32,602 nucleotides of DNA from UMGS1933 sp051891435 (GCA_051891435.1 JBJFFE010000065.1:1-32602), one strand, 5' to 3'. Shown: positions 24,620 to 32,602, counted from the stretch's first letter. Notes: generated from the letters alone by a model not told the origin. A program made the numbers and translations.

Positions 24620-24901
24620 ATGAGTGAAGAATTTAAACAAACATTAATAGACATTAACAATATTTCATATCATTTAAGCATTGAAGAAGCTAAAAGAATA
24701 GAAAAAGTTGCAGAAAAACTGCTAGATGTAAAACTTTTAGAAACAATGCCAGATCTACAAGTTGAAGAATTGGAAGAAATGGACGTAACAGAAAAATTAT
24801 TATTATTAAAAGAGTATTCTTTAACTGAAGAACAAAGGAAAAAAGAAATGGAAGAGGCAATTCCACTAGAAGACATTTTGAAAGAGGAGGGGTTGCTATA
24901 A
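24620..24901 (+). CDS. Antitoxin-like small acidic protein
   Basis: 93 residues from the ATG at 24620 (AAGGAGA ten bases upstream). A GTG at 24611 abuts that site and is rejected. The protein is helical and acidic with no clear DNA-binding motif, and ends LEDILKEEGLL. Its stop overlaps the start of a RelE/ParE-type frame, the standard coupling of antitoxin before toxin. An extended -10 (TGATATACT, 24584-24592) precedes it. The antitoxin family is not recognised. Because the downstream toxin frame is broken, this may now be an orphan antitoxin. Confidence 0.7.
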   Translation: MSEEFKQTLIDINNISYHLSIEEAKRIEKVAEKLLDVKLLETMPDLQVEELEEMDVTEKLLLLKEYSLTEEQRKKEMEEAIPLEDILKEEGLL

Positions 24902-25153
24902 TGAAGTATATTATTAATATAAAGAAAAAAGCAAAAAAATTTATAGACAAGCAACCTCTTTTTCAAAGAAAACGAATTTATGATGCTATTCAAATATTAC
25001 CTAAAGGAGATGTAAAAGGACTAAAAAATTATAATAATATATACAGAATGAGAGTTCGGAGACTATAGGATAATATTTGAATGGTATGAAAATGAAATCT
25101 ATATTGATGTTATAGGCGCTGATAATAGAGGCGACATTTATAAAAAATTTTAA
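24901..25153 (+). pseudogene. RelE/ParE-type toxin, frameshifted
   Basis: The first 51 codons encode a typical RelE/ParE start: MKYIINIKKKAKKFIDKQPL, then RIYDAIQILPKGDVKGLKNY and NNIYRMRV. At about 25054-25056 one extra base (GTTCGGAGAC) shifts the frame to an early TAG. In the next frame the family ending is intact: GDYRIIFEWYENEIYIDVIG followed by ADNRGDIYKKF, ending at TAA 25151-25153. Removing one T restores an 83-84 residue toxin of normal length with the expected R(V)GDYRI core. Inactivation or a sequencing indel are both possible. Confidence 0.8.
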
Positions 25154-25255
25154 ATTCTAAAATTTTAAATCAAAAATCTGCTAAAATCTAAGCAGTAAAA
25201 TCCATTATTTATTTTTTTATATTATGAAAATATCAAATGAAGAATATTACAGCTA

Positions 25256-25284
25256 TTGCAAACTAATTAAAATAATAATATAAT
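25256..25284 (+). promoter_or_regulatory. Promoter of the RAYT transposase remnant
   Basis: TTGCAA (25256-25261), a 17-bp spacer, TATAAT (25279-25284), about 30 bp upstream of the start codon. Confidence 0.65.
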
Positions 25285-25436
25285 ACAAGCCATATGGGGG
25301 AGAGAGGAGTTATATGAACTATAATTTACCCCAAAGAAAAAATCTTAGACTAAAATATTATGATTATTCATTAGAAGGATACTATTTTATAACAATATGT
25401 ATTAAAGACAGATTGAATTTGTTGGGAAGAATTAAC

Positions 25437-25463
25437 GTAGGGGTCGCACTCCAGGGCGACCCG
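25437..25463 (+). repeat. REP-like palindromic element, copy 1
   Basis: A 27-bp GC-rich segment starting GTAGGGGTCGCA and ending GGCGACCCG. It is internally palindromic (GGGTCGC/GCGACCC) and translates in frame as VGVALQGDP within the RAYT gene. Confidence 0.7.
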
Positions 25464-25610
25464 AATACATTAAATAAGGTAAATTTATCTGAAGAAGGAA
25501 AAATTGTAAAAAAACATATAGAAAATTGTAACAAGAAAATAAAAAATGTTTTAATAGATGAATATATAATAATGCCTAATCATATTCATTTGATTATGGT
25601 CTTAACAAAA

Positions 25611-25637
25611 CGGGTCGCCGAGGACTGCGACCCCTAC
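25611..25637 (-). repeat. REP-like palindromic element, copy 2 (inverted)
   Basis: The reverse complement of this 27-bp segment matches copy 1 at almost every position (it starts GTAGGGGTCGCA and ends GGCGACCCG). The two copies form an inverted pair, the BIME-like arrangement mobilised by RAYTs. Confidence 0.7.
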
Positions 25638-25834
25638 AATCCCGACAGTAATTAATTCTTTTAAATCTATTGTTACAAAAGAAATTGGGTATTCAATATG
25701 GCAGCGAAATTATTATGAACATATTATTAGAAATGAAAAAGAATATTTAATGATAAAACAATATATAACTAATAATCCATATAATTGGGAAAATGATAAA
25801 TATTATTAGTAATAATAGAAAGAGGAGATGAAAA

Positions 25835-26737
25835 ATGAACATACCAGAGTTTTTAATTGAAATGTTAGAAGAGCAATATGGTAAGGAATTAGCAAAAGAA
25901 ATTCTAGAAGGTTACCTAGCAAAAAGAAAGGCAACATTTAGGGTAAACACATTAAAAGGGTCAAAGGAAGTAGTAGAACAAGAATTAAAAAATGCAGGGA
26001 TAGAAACAAGAAAAGTAGCTTGGAGTAATAATGCATATATTGTAGAAAATGCCACAGAAAAAGAACTTCAAAATTTAGAAATATATAAAAATGGAGAAAT
26101 ATATTTACAAAGTTTATCCTCAATGTTACCACCAATTATATTAAAGCCACAAGAAAAAACAGACATATTAGATATGGCAGCAGCACCAGGAGGGAAAACA
26201 ACACAAATGGCTGCATTAACAAATAACAAAGCACACATAACTGCATGTGAAATGAACAAAATACGTGCTGAAAAACTAAAATATAATATTCAAAAACAAG
26301 GGGCGAGCTCTGTATATGTAATGGAAACAGACAGCAGAAGAATAAGTGACTTTTTTTCATTTGACCAAATATTATTAGATAGTCCTTGTAGTGGAAGCGG
26401 AACACTAAATGCAGAAGATAATAATATAGAAAAATATTTTACAAAAAAACTAATAGATAAGTGTACAAAAAAACAATTTGAACTATTAAAAAAAGCAATA
26501 AAAGTATTAAAACCAGGAAAAGATATGGTATATTCCACATGTTCAATACTATCTTGTGAAAATGAAGAAATTGTAAATAAAATATTAAAAGATAATAATT
26601 GCAAAATAATCCCAATAGAATTTGAGAAAATGGAGGAAATTCCACAATTACCAAGTAAAATAAAAGGAACAATATGTGTAAAACCAAATGAATTATATGA
26701 GGGATTCTTTGTATCAAAAATTAGGAAAATAAGATAA
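25835..26737 (+). CDS. RsmB/NOP2-family rRNA m5C methyltransferase
   Basis: 300 residues. SAM-binding motif I is DMAAAPGGKTTQ (from D113). Motif IV is DSPCSGSG with C185, and motif VI is YSTCS with C236, the two cysteines of the m5C RNA methyltransferase mechanism. The N-terminal part (RKATFRVNTLKG) is the RNA-binding-like region of the Sun/NOL1/NOP2 family. It lacks the long NusB-like N-terminal domain of RsmB and the long C-terminal PUA of RsmF, so the exact target cytosine is uncertain. AGAGGAG lies before the start and an A/T-rich hairpin follows. Confidence 0.88.
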   Translation: MNIPEFLIEMLEEQYGKELAKEILEGYLAKRKATFRVNTLKGSKEVVEQELKNAGIETRKVAWSNNAYIVENATEKELQNLEIYKNGEIYLQSLSSMLPPIILKPQEKTDILDMAAAPGGKTTQMAALTNNKAHITACEMNKIRAEKLKYNIQKQGASSVYVMETDSRRISDFFSFDQILLDSPCSGSGTLNAEDNNIEKYFTKKLIDKCTKKQFELLKKAIKVLKPGKDMVYSTCSILSCENEEIVNKILKDNNCKIIPIEFEKMEEIPQLPSKIKGTICVKPNELYEGFFVSKIRKIR

Positions 26738-26763
26738 AAAACGGAAATTTTTTCGTTTTTTAT
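26736..26763 (+). terminator. Terminator after the methyltransferase gene
   Basis: AAAAAACG (26736-26743) pairs with CGTTTTTT (26754-26761). It starts inside the stop codon and ends in a T-run. It is the only clear feature in the 272-bp gap up to 27010; the rest is featureless AT-rich sequence. Confidence 0.7.
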
Positions 26764-27009
26764 TTTATGAAATCTAAAAACATATTATACTTTTTACTAC
26801 AATAAATAGGTCATTTAATGTCGATGAAAAAGTCTTTACTTTTTGCAAAAATTATATTAATATAATTATGTCTTTAAGTTGCTTTTAATAGCAATATCTA
26901 AAATAATTTTTAAATCAAAATACTTTTATCTTAAAAATTTTCCTTAAAAATAAAATTTAATTATTGAAAAAAAGACAAAAAAATGATATGATAAAGGAGG
27001 TGGAGGTAT

Positions 27010-27276
27010 TTGCCAGTTATTTCACAATTTTATGGTATTATAATACAAATGTTCTTTAGAGAAGAAAAGCAACATCATATACCACATATTCATGTAATAT
27101 ATAATGAATTTAACGCAGTATATGATTTGACAGCAAATAAATTGGAAGGAGAACTTCCTATAAGACAGGCTAAATTAGTAGAAGCATGGATTTTATTACA
27201 TACAGAAGAATTGAAATCTTTATGGAGTTTAATGAAAAATGGAGATGAATATTTTAAAATAGAACCATTAAGGTAA
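27010..27276 (+). CDS. DUF4160 protein
   Basis: 88 residues, starting at TTG (27010) because AAGGAGGTGGAGG lies directly upstream and no ATG fits. The sequence VISQFYGIIIQMFFREEKQH followed by HIPHIHVIYNEFNAVYDL is the DUF4160 signature (GIxIxMyxxDhxPpHfHv-type). The gene overlaps no neighbour and is followed 17 bp later by a DUF2442 gene. The two families are very often adjacent and have been suggested to act as a toxin-antitoxin-like or regulatory pair. The biochemical role is unknown. Confidence 0.85.
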   Translation: MPVISQFYGIIIQMFFREEKQHHIPHIHVIYNEFNAVYDLTANKLEGELPIRQAKLVEAWILLHTEELKSLWSLMKNGDEYFKIEPLR

Positions 27277-27293
27277 AAAAGGGGGAGAGGTTA

Positions 27294-27551
27294 ATGTATA
27301 TAACTCCAAAATTAATAAGGGCAAAGGCATTAGAAAACTACAAAATAGAGTTATTATATGAAACAGGGGAATTGAAGATTTATGATATGACAGAATTATT
27401 AAATAAATGTTCATTCTATAAAAAATTAAAAGATGAAGAAAAATTTAAAAAAATAACAATATTAGGACTTTCTATACAATGGCAAAGTGGAGAAGATATT
27501 GCACCAGAAATACTATATAATGATAGTGTTTTACAAGAATTAAAACAATAA
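27294..27551 (+). CDS. DUF2442 protein
   Basis: 85 residues after a GGGGGAGAGG site. The pattern VxxLxxYxxxLxYxxGExKxYDMxxLL ... FxxIxxxxxxxxWxxGxDIxPExLY is the DUF2442 signature, seen here as LIRAKALENYKIELLYETGE and IQWQSGEDIAPEILY. DUF2442 proteins resemble the N-terminal domain of the NE0471-type fold and are frequently found with DUF4160, as here. A strong terminator closes the two-gene operon. Confidence 0.85.
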   Translation: MYITPKLIRAKALENYKIELLYETGELKIYDMTELLNKCSFYKKLKDEEKFKKITILGLSIQWQSGEDIAPEILYNDSVLQELKQ

Positions 27552-27586
27552 AAAAAGGAAGAAGAAGGTTCTTCCTTTTTTGTTTT
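27551..27586 (+). terminator. Terminator of the DUF4160-DUF2442 pair
   Basis: A 13-bp stem (27551-27563 with 27569-27581), loop GAAGG, ending in T6. Confidence 0.88.
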
Positions 27587-27706
27587 GTATTAATAATACC
27601 ACTTAAATTGAGTTATACATCTAATATATAACTCCACTTGCACTAATTATTACTAAATAATAACTAAACCATTATGTTTTAAGGATCTTGTTGCTTTCAA
27701 CAAAAT

Positions 27707-27735
27707 TCGACAAAAAATATATAAAATAATATAAT
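27707..27735 (+). promoter_or_regulatory. Promoter of the sigma-like gene, with upstream hairpin
   Basis: TCGACA (27707-27712), a 17-bp spacer, TATAAT (27730-27735). About 75 bp upstream is an inverted repeat GAGTTATA/TATAACTC (27610-27617, 27627-27634) that could be an operator. Confidence 0.6.
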
Positions 27736-27758
27736 CCATAAAAAAGGAGGAATTTTTT

Positions 27759-28802
27759 ATGGATTATATTATTTTGACAAAAGAAATAGCCAAAAAGTAT
27801 GGACTAAAGGACAAAGACAAAATAACATCAGAGGTATTGTTTGAAATATCAGACAAAGAAAAAATTGAGCTACATGATTTAATTTTAATATTAGGGATAA
27901 ACTCAAAGAATGAGAAAAATTTAAAAGAAAAAACAGAATGTAAAATGAAGATTAATTTAAACCCGATGGAAATTAATACTATAGAGGACGTAAAACATGC
28001 AATAAAAATGATAAAAATAGACCTAAAATATTTTGAAGAATATAAAGAACGATATTATACAAAAAAAGAAATAGAAGAAATATGTAAAAAATACAATGTA
28101 AAATTTTCATGGTTTATTAAATATATATATCCAAGAAAAAAGAATTATCAAGAAAATATAGAAATACTTGAAAATAGTGAAAAAGGTCTATGGATAGGTG
28201 AAAATAGAAATATAGATGATAAATTCCTAATTGAAAATTATTACAGCATACAAAAAACTTGTAGCTATGTAGCAAAAGATATTAATAAAATTTATAATTG
28301 CAACTGGTTAAGGGAAGACCTAGAATTTGAAGCATTTATAGCAATTTTAAAAAATGGATTAACTCAAAAAAATTTTGAATACAACAACCAGTGTATGATA
28401 AACAAATTAAAATATAATGCAAGATTCCAAGCATTTAAATTTTTAATAAATAAATTCAAAGAAAAAAGTTATGAAGAAATACTAGAAAATGAACATAACA
28501 GTAAAGAAAAGATGCAACTTCTTGATAATACATATAATCCTTTTAAAATGGTGCAAAACGAAATAAATTTAGAGAACATAGAAATAGAAGATATACATAG
28601 AGAAATAATCAGTAAAATAAAAAAAGAAATATATAAGAATACAAAAAAAGAATACATATTTAAAAATATTGCAAAAGAACTTAATATGCAAAGAAAAGTG
28701 CTTGATAATTATATAGAGACTATACAAAAAATAATAATATACAATGGTTTAGTAAAAGTATGTAAAAATGGACAAGTAATAATGATGTATGAGGAAGATT
28801 AA
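27759..28802 (+). CDS. Unrecognised protein with sigma-factor-like features
   Basis: 347 residues, very rich in Lys, Ile, Glu and Asn, after AAAGGAGG. No family is certain. Residues about 155-230 (IENYYSIQKTCSYVAKDINK, then LREDLEFEAFIAILKNG and YNARFQAFKFL) resemble region 2 of sigma-70 factors. The C-terminus (IFKNIAKELNMQRKVLDNYI) resembles a region-4 helix-turn-helix. The stop overlaps the ribosome-binding region of the next gene, which encodes a membrane-anchored protein, so both are co-expressed. A specialised sigma factor with a membrane partner is a possible reading but weakly supported. Confidence 0.55.
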   Translation: MDYIILTKEIAKKYGLKDKDKITSEVLFEISDKEKIELHDLILILGINSKNEKNLKEKTECKMKINLNPMEINTIEDVKHAIKMIKIDLKYFEEYKERYYTKKEIEEICKKYNVKFSWFIKYIYPRKKNYQENIEILENSEKGLWIGENRNIDDKFLIENYYSIQKTCSYVAKDINKIYNCNWLREDLEFEAFIAILKNGLTQKNFEYNNQCMINKLKYNARFQAFKFLINKFKEKSYEEILENEHNSKEKMQLLDNTYNPFKMVQNEINLENIEIEDIHREIISKIKKEIYKNTKKEYIFKNIAKELNMQRKVLDNYIETIQKIIIYNGLVKVCKNGQVIMMYEED

Positions 28803-28803
28803 T

Positions 28804-29607
28804 ATGAAGGTAAAAAAGAGAACAAAAAATAATGTGATGAAAAATATAATAGAAAAAATAAAAAAGATAAAAATTGGTAAAAAAGTGATAATAAACATAT
28901 TAAGCTGGGCACTCGAAATATCTGCAATTATTATTGCAATAATGAGCTTAAAAATAGATATGAAAGTAAAAGAGGATACTGCTGAACTAACCAAATTTTC
29001 AGAAAAACCAATTTATTATAAAATAAGACTATACCCAACAGAAGAAATGTATGAATATACGGACTCAGATAAATATGTAACTTTAAATTTAAAACTAGTA
29101 GTAGATGACTTTAAAATAGAAAATGAAGATTTAGAAAATGTTAACTATAATGCAGCATTTACACATAAAAAATACTTTATGGTATATGACTATGAGCTAG
29201 GAGAAACAGAAAATAAATATTACTATTTTAGAAGTAGAATAGATGATAAAGGGGAGGCAGAATTAAGGTTAGATAGAAGATATTATGCATCAATGACACA
29301 ATGGTATTACTCTAAAACTCCAAATAATCAATATGTATATATGCTTATTTACACAGAAACATTATCAGAAAAAAATTTAGACCTAATATTTTTAGAATAT
29401 ATAGAAACTGAAAATGGACTAACTTTAAAATATGAAACAAATGAAAACGGAGATATTGAAATAGATACAGAAATAATTGATAAAGATGTAAATATATGTA
29501 AAGAATACTTTATAAAACAATGGGCTAATGGAGAATTAAGCAAAAAAGAAAACTTAGAATTTTTATTTGATGTATATAATGATTTAGCAGAACAATTACT
29601 AAAATAA
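28804..29607 (+). CDS. Single-pass membrane protein, function unknown
   Basis: 267 residues from the ATG at 28804, which has GAGGAAG six bases upstream. An ATG at 28789 lies upstream of that site. A strongly basic N-terminus (about 1-35) is followed by one membrane helix (ILSWALEISAIIIAIMSL). The rest is an outside domain rich in Tyr, Asp, Glu and beta strands, with no cysteines of note. The charge pattern predicts N-in/C-out. It is translationally coupled to the sigma-like gene. This could be an anti-sigma or sensor partner; no known motif is seen. Confidence 0.6.
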   Translation: MKVKKRTKNNVMKNIIEKIKKIKIGKKVIINILSWALEISAIIIAIMSLKIDMKVKEDTAELTKFSEKPIYYKIRLYPTEEMYEYTDSDKYVTLNLKLVVDDFKIENEDLENVNYNAAFTHKKYFMVYDYELGETENKYYYFRSRIDDKGEAELRLDRRYYASMTQWYYSKTPNNQYVYMLIYTETLSEKNLDLIFLEYIETENGLTLKYETNENGDIEIDTEIIDKDVNICKEYFIKQWANGELSKKENLEFLFDVYNDLAEQLLK

Positions 29608-29704
29608 AATGTCATAAAAATGTAATAAATAAAAAGCAAAACTCATAAAAATAGCTTCCGTAGAAGATAATAGAACTATGCAAAAAATAGGAAACAAGCA
29701 AATA

Positions 29705-29733
29705 TTGACAAGAAATAGAAAAACCAATAAAAT
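29705..29733 (+). promoter_or_regulatory. Promoter of the surface protein gene
   Basis: TTGACA (29705-29710), a 17-bp spacer, TAAAAT (29728-29733), 61 bp upstream of the start codon. Confidence 0.65.
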
Positions 29734-29794
29734 ATAATTAACTAACTACAATTAAAAATCTAAAAAATTTGATTAAAATGCATAGGAGTTGAAT

Positions 29795-32602
29795 ATGAAA
29801 AAAGTAGTTTGGGTAACATTATTAATTATAATAATAACTGCAACAATAATGTTTAATATTAAAAATGTTAATTTAAATAAAAGCACTACTGTTGAACAAA
29901 AGGCAAGTAATGCATCAGTACAAACGGGAACCGAATATCAAGGATTGATTATTATCGCAAATGATCTTGTAGCAAGCTCAATTAAACTAACTGATATGCA
30001 AAACAATACAACTAAGTTGCAAGGGCATATTGATTCTGTTTCAGATGCAGGTGGCGGAATTGTACATATTCCAAAAGGCACATATTATTTTGCATCAGCT
30101 GGAACAAATTCACTAAACACGGAAGAATATGTTATAAAGTGCAAAAACAATGTTATCATTGAAGGAGAGGGAATTAATGAAAGCACTGGAACGATTCTGA
30201 AACCATATGGGGAAGTTCAGCTTTCAAAGGGTGGAATGGATATGTTTTATTTCAATGACTATGCAGAGTACAAAAATGAAATATATCTTGAGAATGCAGA
30301 TTTCAGAAATTTTGTTATAGATGGTGGAAGTGTAATAGAAAAAAGCTATAATACATCAGGAAAAGGATTCATGATAAACCTTTTTAAAAACTGTGACTGG
30401 GAGAATGTAGTAGTAAGAAATACTTATGCAACGGGATTTGGAATGGATTGTCCAATAAATTGTACAATAAAAAACTGTAAGGCAGAAAATTGCGGACGAG
30501 GAGTACAGTCAAAAGACTATGAAGGTGGATCGGGTTTTGGAATAGGGACAGGATTTAGTGATGAGGAATATATACATATTAGCAATTGCGAAGCTACAGG
30601 GAATGGAAAATTTGGATTCTTTTTTGAACATCAAAGTAGATTTACAGAAAATTACCCAGCTACAGGAAGTATAGGATTTGTTGTTTCAAATTGCAAAGCA
30701 AGTAATAATATGTATGACTTTGGAGGAATGAGAGCAAATGATGTAACATTTGAAAATTGTACAAGTACAAGCTCTAGTGGTGACAAAAATACTGCGGGAC
30801 TAAATTTCATAGGGCCTATAAGTTTTCAAGATAGATCAAGGAGAACCCATATAGTAAATTGTGAAACAAGTCTAAAATATACAGATGTTGCAGACTCAAA
30901 TCAATATTATTATAATCCAATATACTGGGCAACAAATAATGGAATTGCGACAGGAACTTCATCTACAACATTTGAACCAGAAATTACATGTACAAGAGCA
31001 CAGGCTATTATTTTCTTATATAGAATGGCAGAAAGACCAAAGACAGGAGTTTATTCTTATGAAAGCAATTGGATATATAAGGACGTTAATGTAAATAATG
31101 CTACATATGGAGAAGAAGTTAGTTGGGCACAATACAAAAAAATTACTGATACTAATTCTAACAATTATTTTTCTCCAGATGATAGTTGCACTAGAGCAGA
31201 TTTTGTAAAATTCCTTTGGAAATATGCAGGATCTCCTTCAGTTACTACTAAAAATAATTTTAGCGATGTGACATCTGGAACAGAATTAGAAAAAGCAGTA
31301 AATTGGGGAGTGAGCAAAAATATCATAAAAGGAGATAGTGGATATTTTTACCCATCGAATAAAATAAAAAGAGCAGATGTTGTAACATTTTTATATCGAT
31401 ATTCGACGTCAACTAACGAGTTTAATATTACATATAATTTAATGGGAGGAAAAGTATCAACGGCAAATTCGGCATCTTATACATCGGGAACAAGCAAATT
31501 CACACTTAATAATCCAACAAAAACTGGATACACATTTTATGGTTGGACTGGAAGTAATAGTTACACATCACAAAAAACGGTAACGATTACTAGTACTGAT
31601 ACAGGAAATAAAACTTATACTGCAAATTGGACAGCTAATAACTACACAGTTTCTTTTAATGCTAATGGTGGAACCGGTACAATGGGTGATGAGTATTTTA
31701 TATATGATGACGTACCACAAAAATTATTAAAAAACACTTTTACAAGAACAGGATATGATTTTTCGGGATGGAATACAAAAGCAGATGGGACAGGAACATC
31801 TTATACTGATGAACAGTTTGTACAAAATTTAACAACAACAAAAGATGGGAAAATCACATTATATGCACAATGGAAACATAATGTTCACATAGAAGTAATA
31901 GACAAAGCAGTAGCGCCAACATGTACTAAAACAGGGTTGACAGAAGGAAAACATTGCTCAATATGTAATGCGATAATAAAAGCCCAAACAACAGTACCAG
32001 CAAAAGGCCACACAGAAGTAATAGACAAAGCAGTAGCACCAACATGTACTAAAACAGGGTTAACAGAAGGAAAACACTGCTCAGTATGTAATGCAATAAT
32101 AAAAGCTCAAACAACAGTACCAGCAAAAGGCCACACAGAAGTAATAGACAAAGCAGTAGCAGCAACATGTACAAAGGCAGGAAAAACAGAAGGAAAACAC
32201 TGCTCAGTATGTAATGCAATAATAAAAGCTCAAACAACAGTGCCAGCATTAGGACATAGCTTTACAAATTATGTATCAAATAATGATGCAACATGTGTGA
32301 AAGATGGAACAAAAACAGCAAAATGTGATAGATGCGAAGTAACAGATACAATAACAGATGAAGGAAGTAAAAAACCACACACAGAAGTAATAGACAAAGC
32401 AGTAGCAGCAACATGTACAAAGGCAGGAAAAACAGAAGGAAAACACTGCTCAGTATGTAATGCAATAATAAAAGCTCAAACAACAGTGCCAGCATTAGGA
32501 CATAGCTTTACAAATTATGTATCAAATAATGATGCAACATGTGTGAAAGATGGAACAAAAACAGCAAAATGTGATAGATGCGAAGTAACAGATACAATAA
32601 CA
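29795..32602 (+). CDS. Large surface protein: beta-helix, SLH and InlB-type repeats (runs off right edge)
   Basis: 936 codons are open to the last base, with no stop. Start ATG follows AGGAG. Layout: signal peptide or anchor (1-26); pectate-lyase-like beta-helix (about 55-360; GGGIVHIPKGTYYF, then many short Gly/Asn/Cys turns such as NCTIKNCKAENC); three S-layer-homology modules (about 363-540; TCTRAQAIIFLYRMA, SCTRADFVKFLWKYA, KRADVVTFLYRYS); two InlB/Flg_new-type repeats (about 543-690; NPTKTGYTFYGW, TGYDFSGWNTKADG); and Cys-containing 41-residue repeats from residue 698. SLH modules bind secondary cell-wall polymers, so the protein should be displayed on the cell surface. The beta-helix suggests glycan binding or cleavage. 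Catalytic residues cannot be assigned. Confidence 0.85.
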   Translation, partial: MKKVVWVTLLIIIITATIMFNIKNVNLNKSTTVEQKASNASVQTGTEYQGLIIIANDLVASSIKLTDMQNNTTKLQGHIDSVSDAGGGIVHIPKGTYYFASAGTNSLNTEEYVIKCKNNVIIEGEGINESTGTILKPYGEVQLSKGGMDMFYFNDYAEYKNEIYLENADFRNFVIDGGSVIEKSYNTSGKGFMINLFKNCDWENVVVRNTYATGFGMDCPINCTIKNCKAENCGRGVQSKDYEGGSGFGIGTGFSDEEYIHISNCEATGNGKFGFFFEHQSRFTENYPATGSIGFVVSNCKASNNMYDFGGMRANDVTFENCTSTSSSGDKNTAGLNFIGPISFQDRSRRTHIVNCETSLKYTDVADSNQYYYNPIYWATNNGIATGTSSTTFEPEITCTRAQAIIFLYRMAERPKTGVYSYESNWIYKDVNVNNATYGEEVSWAQYKKITDTNSNNYFSPDDSCTRADFVKFLWKYAGSPSVTTKNNFSDVTSGTELEKAVNWGVSKNIIKGDSGYFYPSNKIKRADVVTFLYRYSTSTNEFNITYNLMGGKVSTANSASYTSGTSKFTLNNPTKTGYTFYGWTGSNSYTSQKTVTITSTDTGNKTYTANWTANNYTVSFNANGGTGTMGDEYFIYDDVPQKLLKNTFTRTGYDFSGWNTKADGTGTSYTDEQFVQNLTTTKDGKITLYAQWKHNVHIEVIDKAVAPTCTKTGLTEGKHCSICNAIIKAQTTVPAKGHTEVIDKAVAPTCTKTGLTEGKHCSVCNAIIKAQTTVPAKGHTEVIDKAVAATCTKAGKTEGKHCSVCNAIIKAQTTVPALGHSFTNYVSNNDATCVKDGTKTAKCDRCEVTDTITDEGSKKPHTEVIDKAVAATCTKAGKTEGKHCSVCNAIIKAQTTVPALGHSFTNYVSNNDATCVKDGTKTAKCDRCEVTDTIT
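31886..32602 (+). repeat. Array of 123-bp (41-codon) repeats in the surface protein
   Basis: Units start at 31886, 32009, 32132, 32255, 32378 and 32501, exactly 123 bp apart. Type A units read VIDKAVAPTCTKTGLTEGKH followed by C-x-x-C; type B units (32255, 32501) read SFTNYVSNNDATCVKDGTKT followed by C-x-x-C. The A+B pair starting at 32132 (246 bp) is repeated almost base for base from 32378 to the window end, indicating recent duplication. Confidence 0.9.

Larger units (their letters stand above)
25314..25809 (+). pseudogene. REP-associated tyrosine transposase (RAYT, Y1 family), frameshifted
   Basis: The first 113 codons have the Y1-transposase beginning (LRLKYYDYSLEGYYFITICI) and the HUH metal motif MPNHIHLIM. 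The frame ends at TAA 25653-25655. One frame over, the family continues without a break: INSFKSIVTKEIGYSIWQRN, then YYEHIIRNEKEYLMI with the candidate catalytic Tyr, to TAG 25807-25809. A single-base shift at about 25640-25655 is therefore inferred. Two GC-rich REP-like palindromic segments lie inside the coding region, the second immediately before the shift, so the indel may be linked to REP insertion or loss. RAYTs process REP hairpins in the host genome. This copy looks inactive unless the shift is a sequencing error. Confidence 0.82.

Noticed and set aside
29640..29705. Riboswitch upstream of the surface protein gene
   Set aside because: A small CTTC-CGTA-GAAG hairpin is visible, but no known riboswitch core. 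It lies upstream of the promoter, so it would not be in the transcript.
31886..32602. Repeat array as CRISPR
   Set aside because: Units are 123 bp, contiguous, coding and in frame, without spacers.

Overview
AT-rich DNA with strong Shine-Dalgarno sites, TTGACA/TATAAT promoters, tnpV, MobP-type mobilisation genes, S-layer-homology repeats and RAYT/REP elements points to a low-GC gut-type member of the Clostridia (Bacillota). This is inferred from content, not from a marker gene. TGA acts as a stop at two genes (ends 9088 and 19624), so the standard bacterial code applies.

Positions 1 to about 20622 look like most of an integrative mobilizable element. At the left edge is the N-terminus of a tyrosine integrase reading out of the window. 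Next come a broken acetyltransferase gene and a TetR-controlled MMPL exporter operon with two helical partner proteins (1077-6795). The element backbone follows: a divergent control region, a DUF6076-like protein, an excisionase-like HTH protein, a replisome organiser, a DnaC-like helicase loader, a small ParB-like protein, an oriT-like region and a MobP-type relaxase (6925-11919). The cargo after the relaxase is a defence island (11940-19624): a DRT2-like antiviral reverse transcriptase with an upstream noncoding RNA; a MazG-like pyrophosphohydrolase, a DUF2075 nuclease/helicase and an OLD-family nuclease; and a Fic AMP-transferase with a two-helix membrane protein. A small protein and TnpV close the element, followed by a 17-base match to the anticodon region of tRNA-Met that is the likely right attachment core.

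From about 20.6 kb to the end the window looks chromosomal: an ArsC/Spx-like reductase, a GNAT acetyltransferase, an MgtA-type Mg2+ ATPase, a toxin-antitoxin pair with a frameshifted toxin, a decayed RAYT transposase carrying REP-like palindromes, an RsmB/NOP2-type rRNA methyltransferase, a DUF4160/DUF2442 pair, a possible sigma-like protein with a membrane protein, and an unfinished large surface protein (signal peptide, beta-helix, SLH, InlB-type and 41-residue repeats).

The most notable observation is the RNA in front of the reverse transcriptase. It has its own promoter, terminal hairpins and a 65-codon stop-free antisense frame containing an extended -10 box, a ribosome-binding site and a start codon. 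A TTGACA box near the far end of that frame would fall exactly 17 bp upstream of the -10 box if the template were copied in tandem with a 153-nt period. 153 is a multiple of three, and a TATT(A/T)CT direct repeat lies at exactly that spacing. This is the logic known for DRT2/Neo: a promoter and an endless reading frame that exist only in the concatemeric cDNA.
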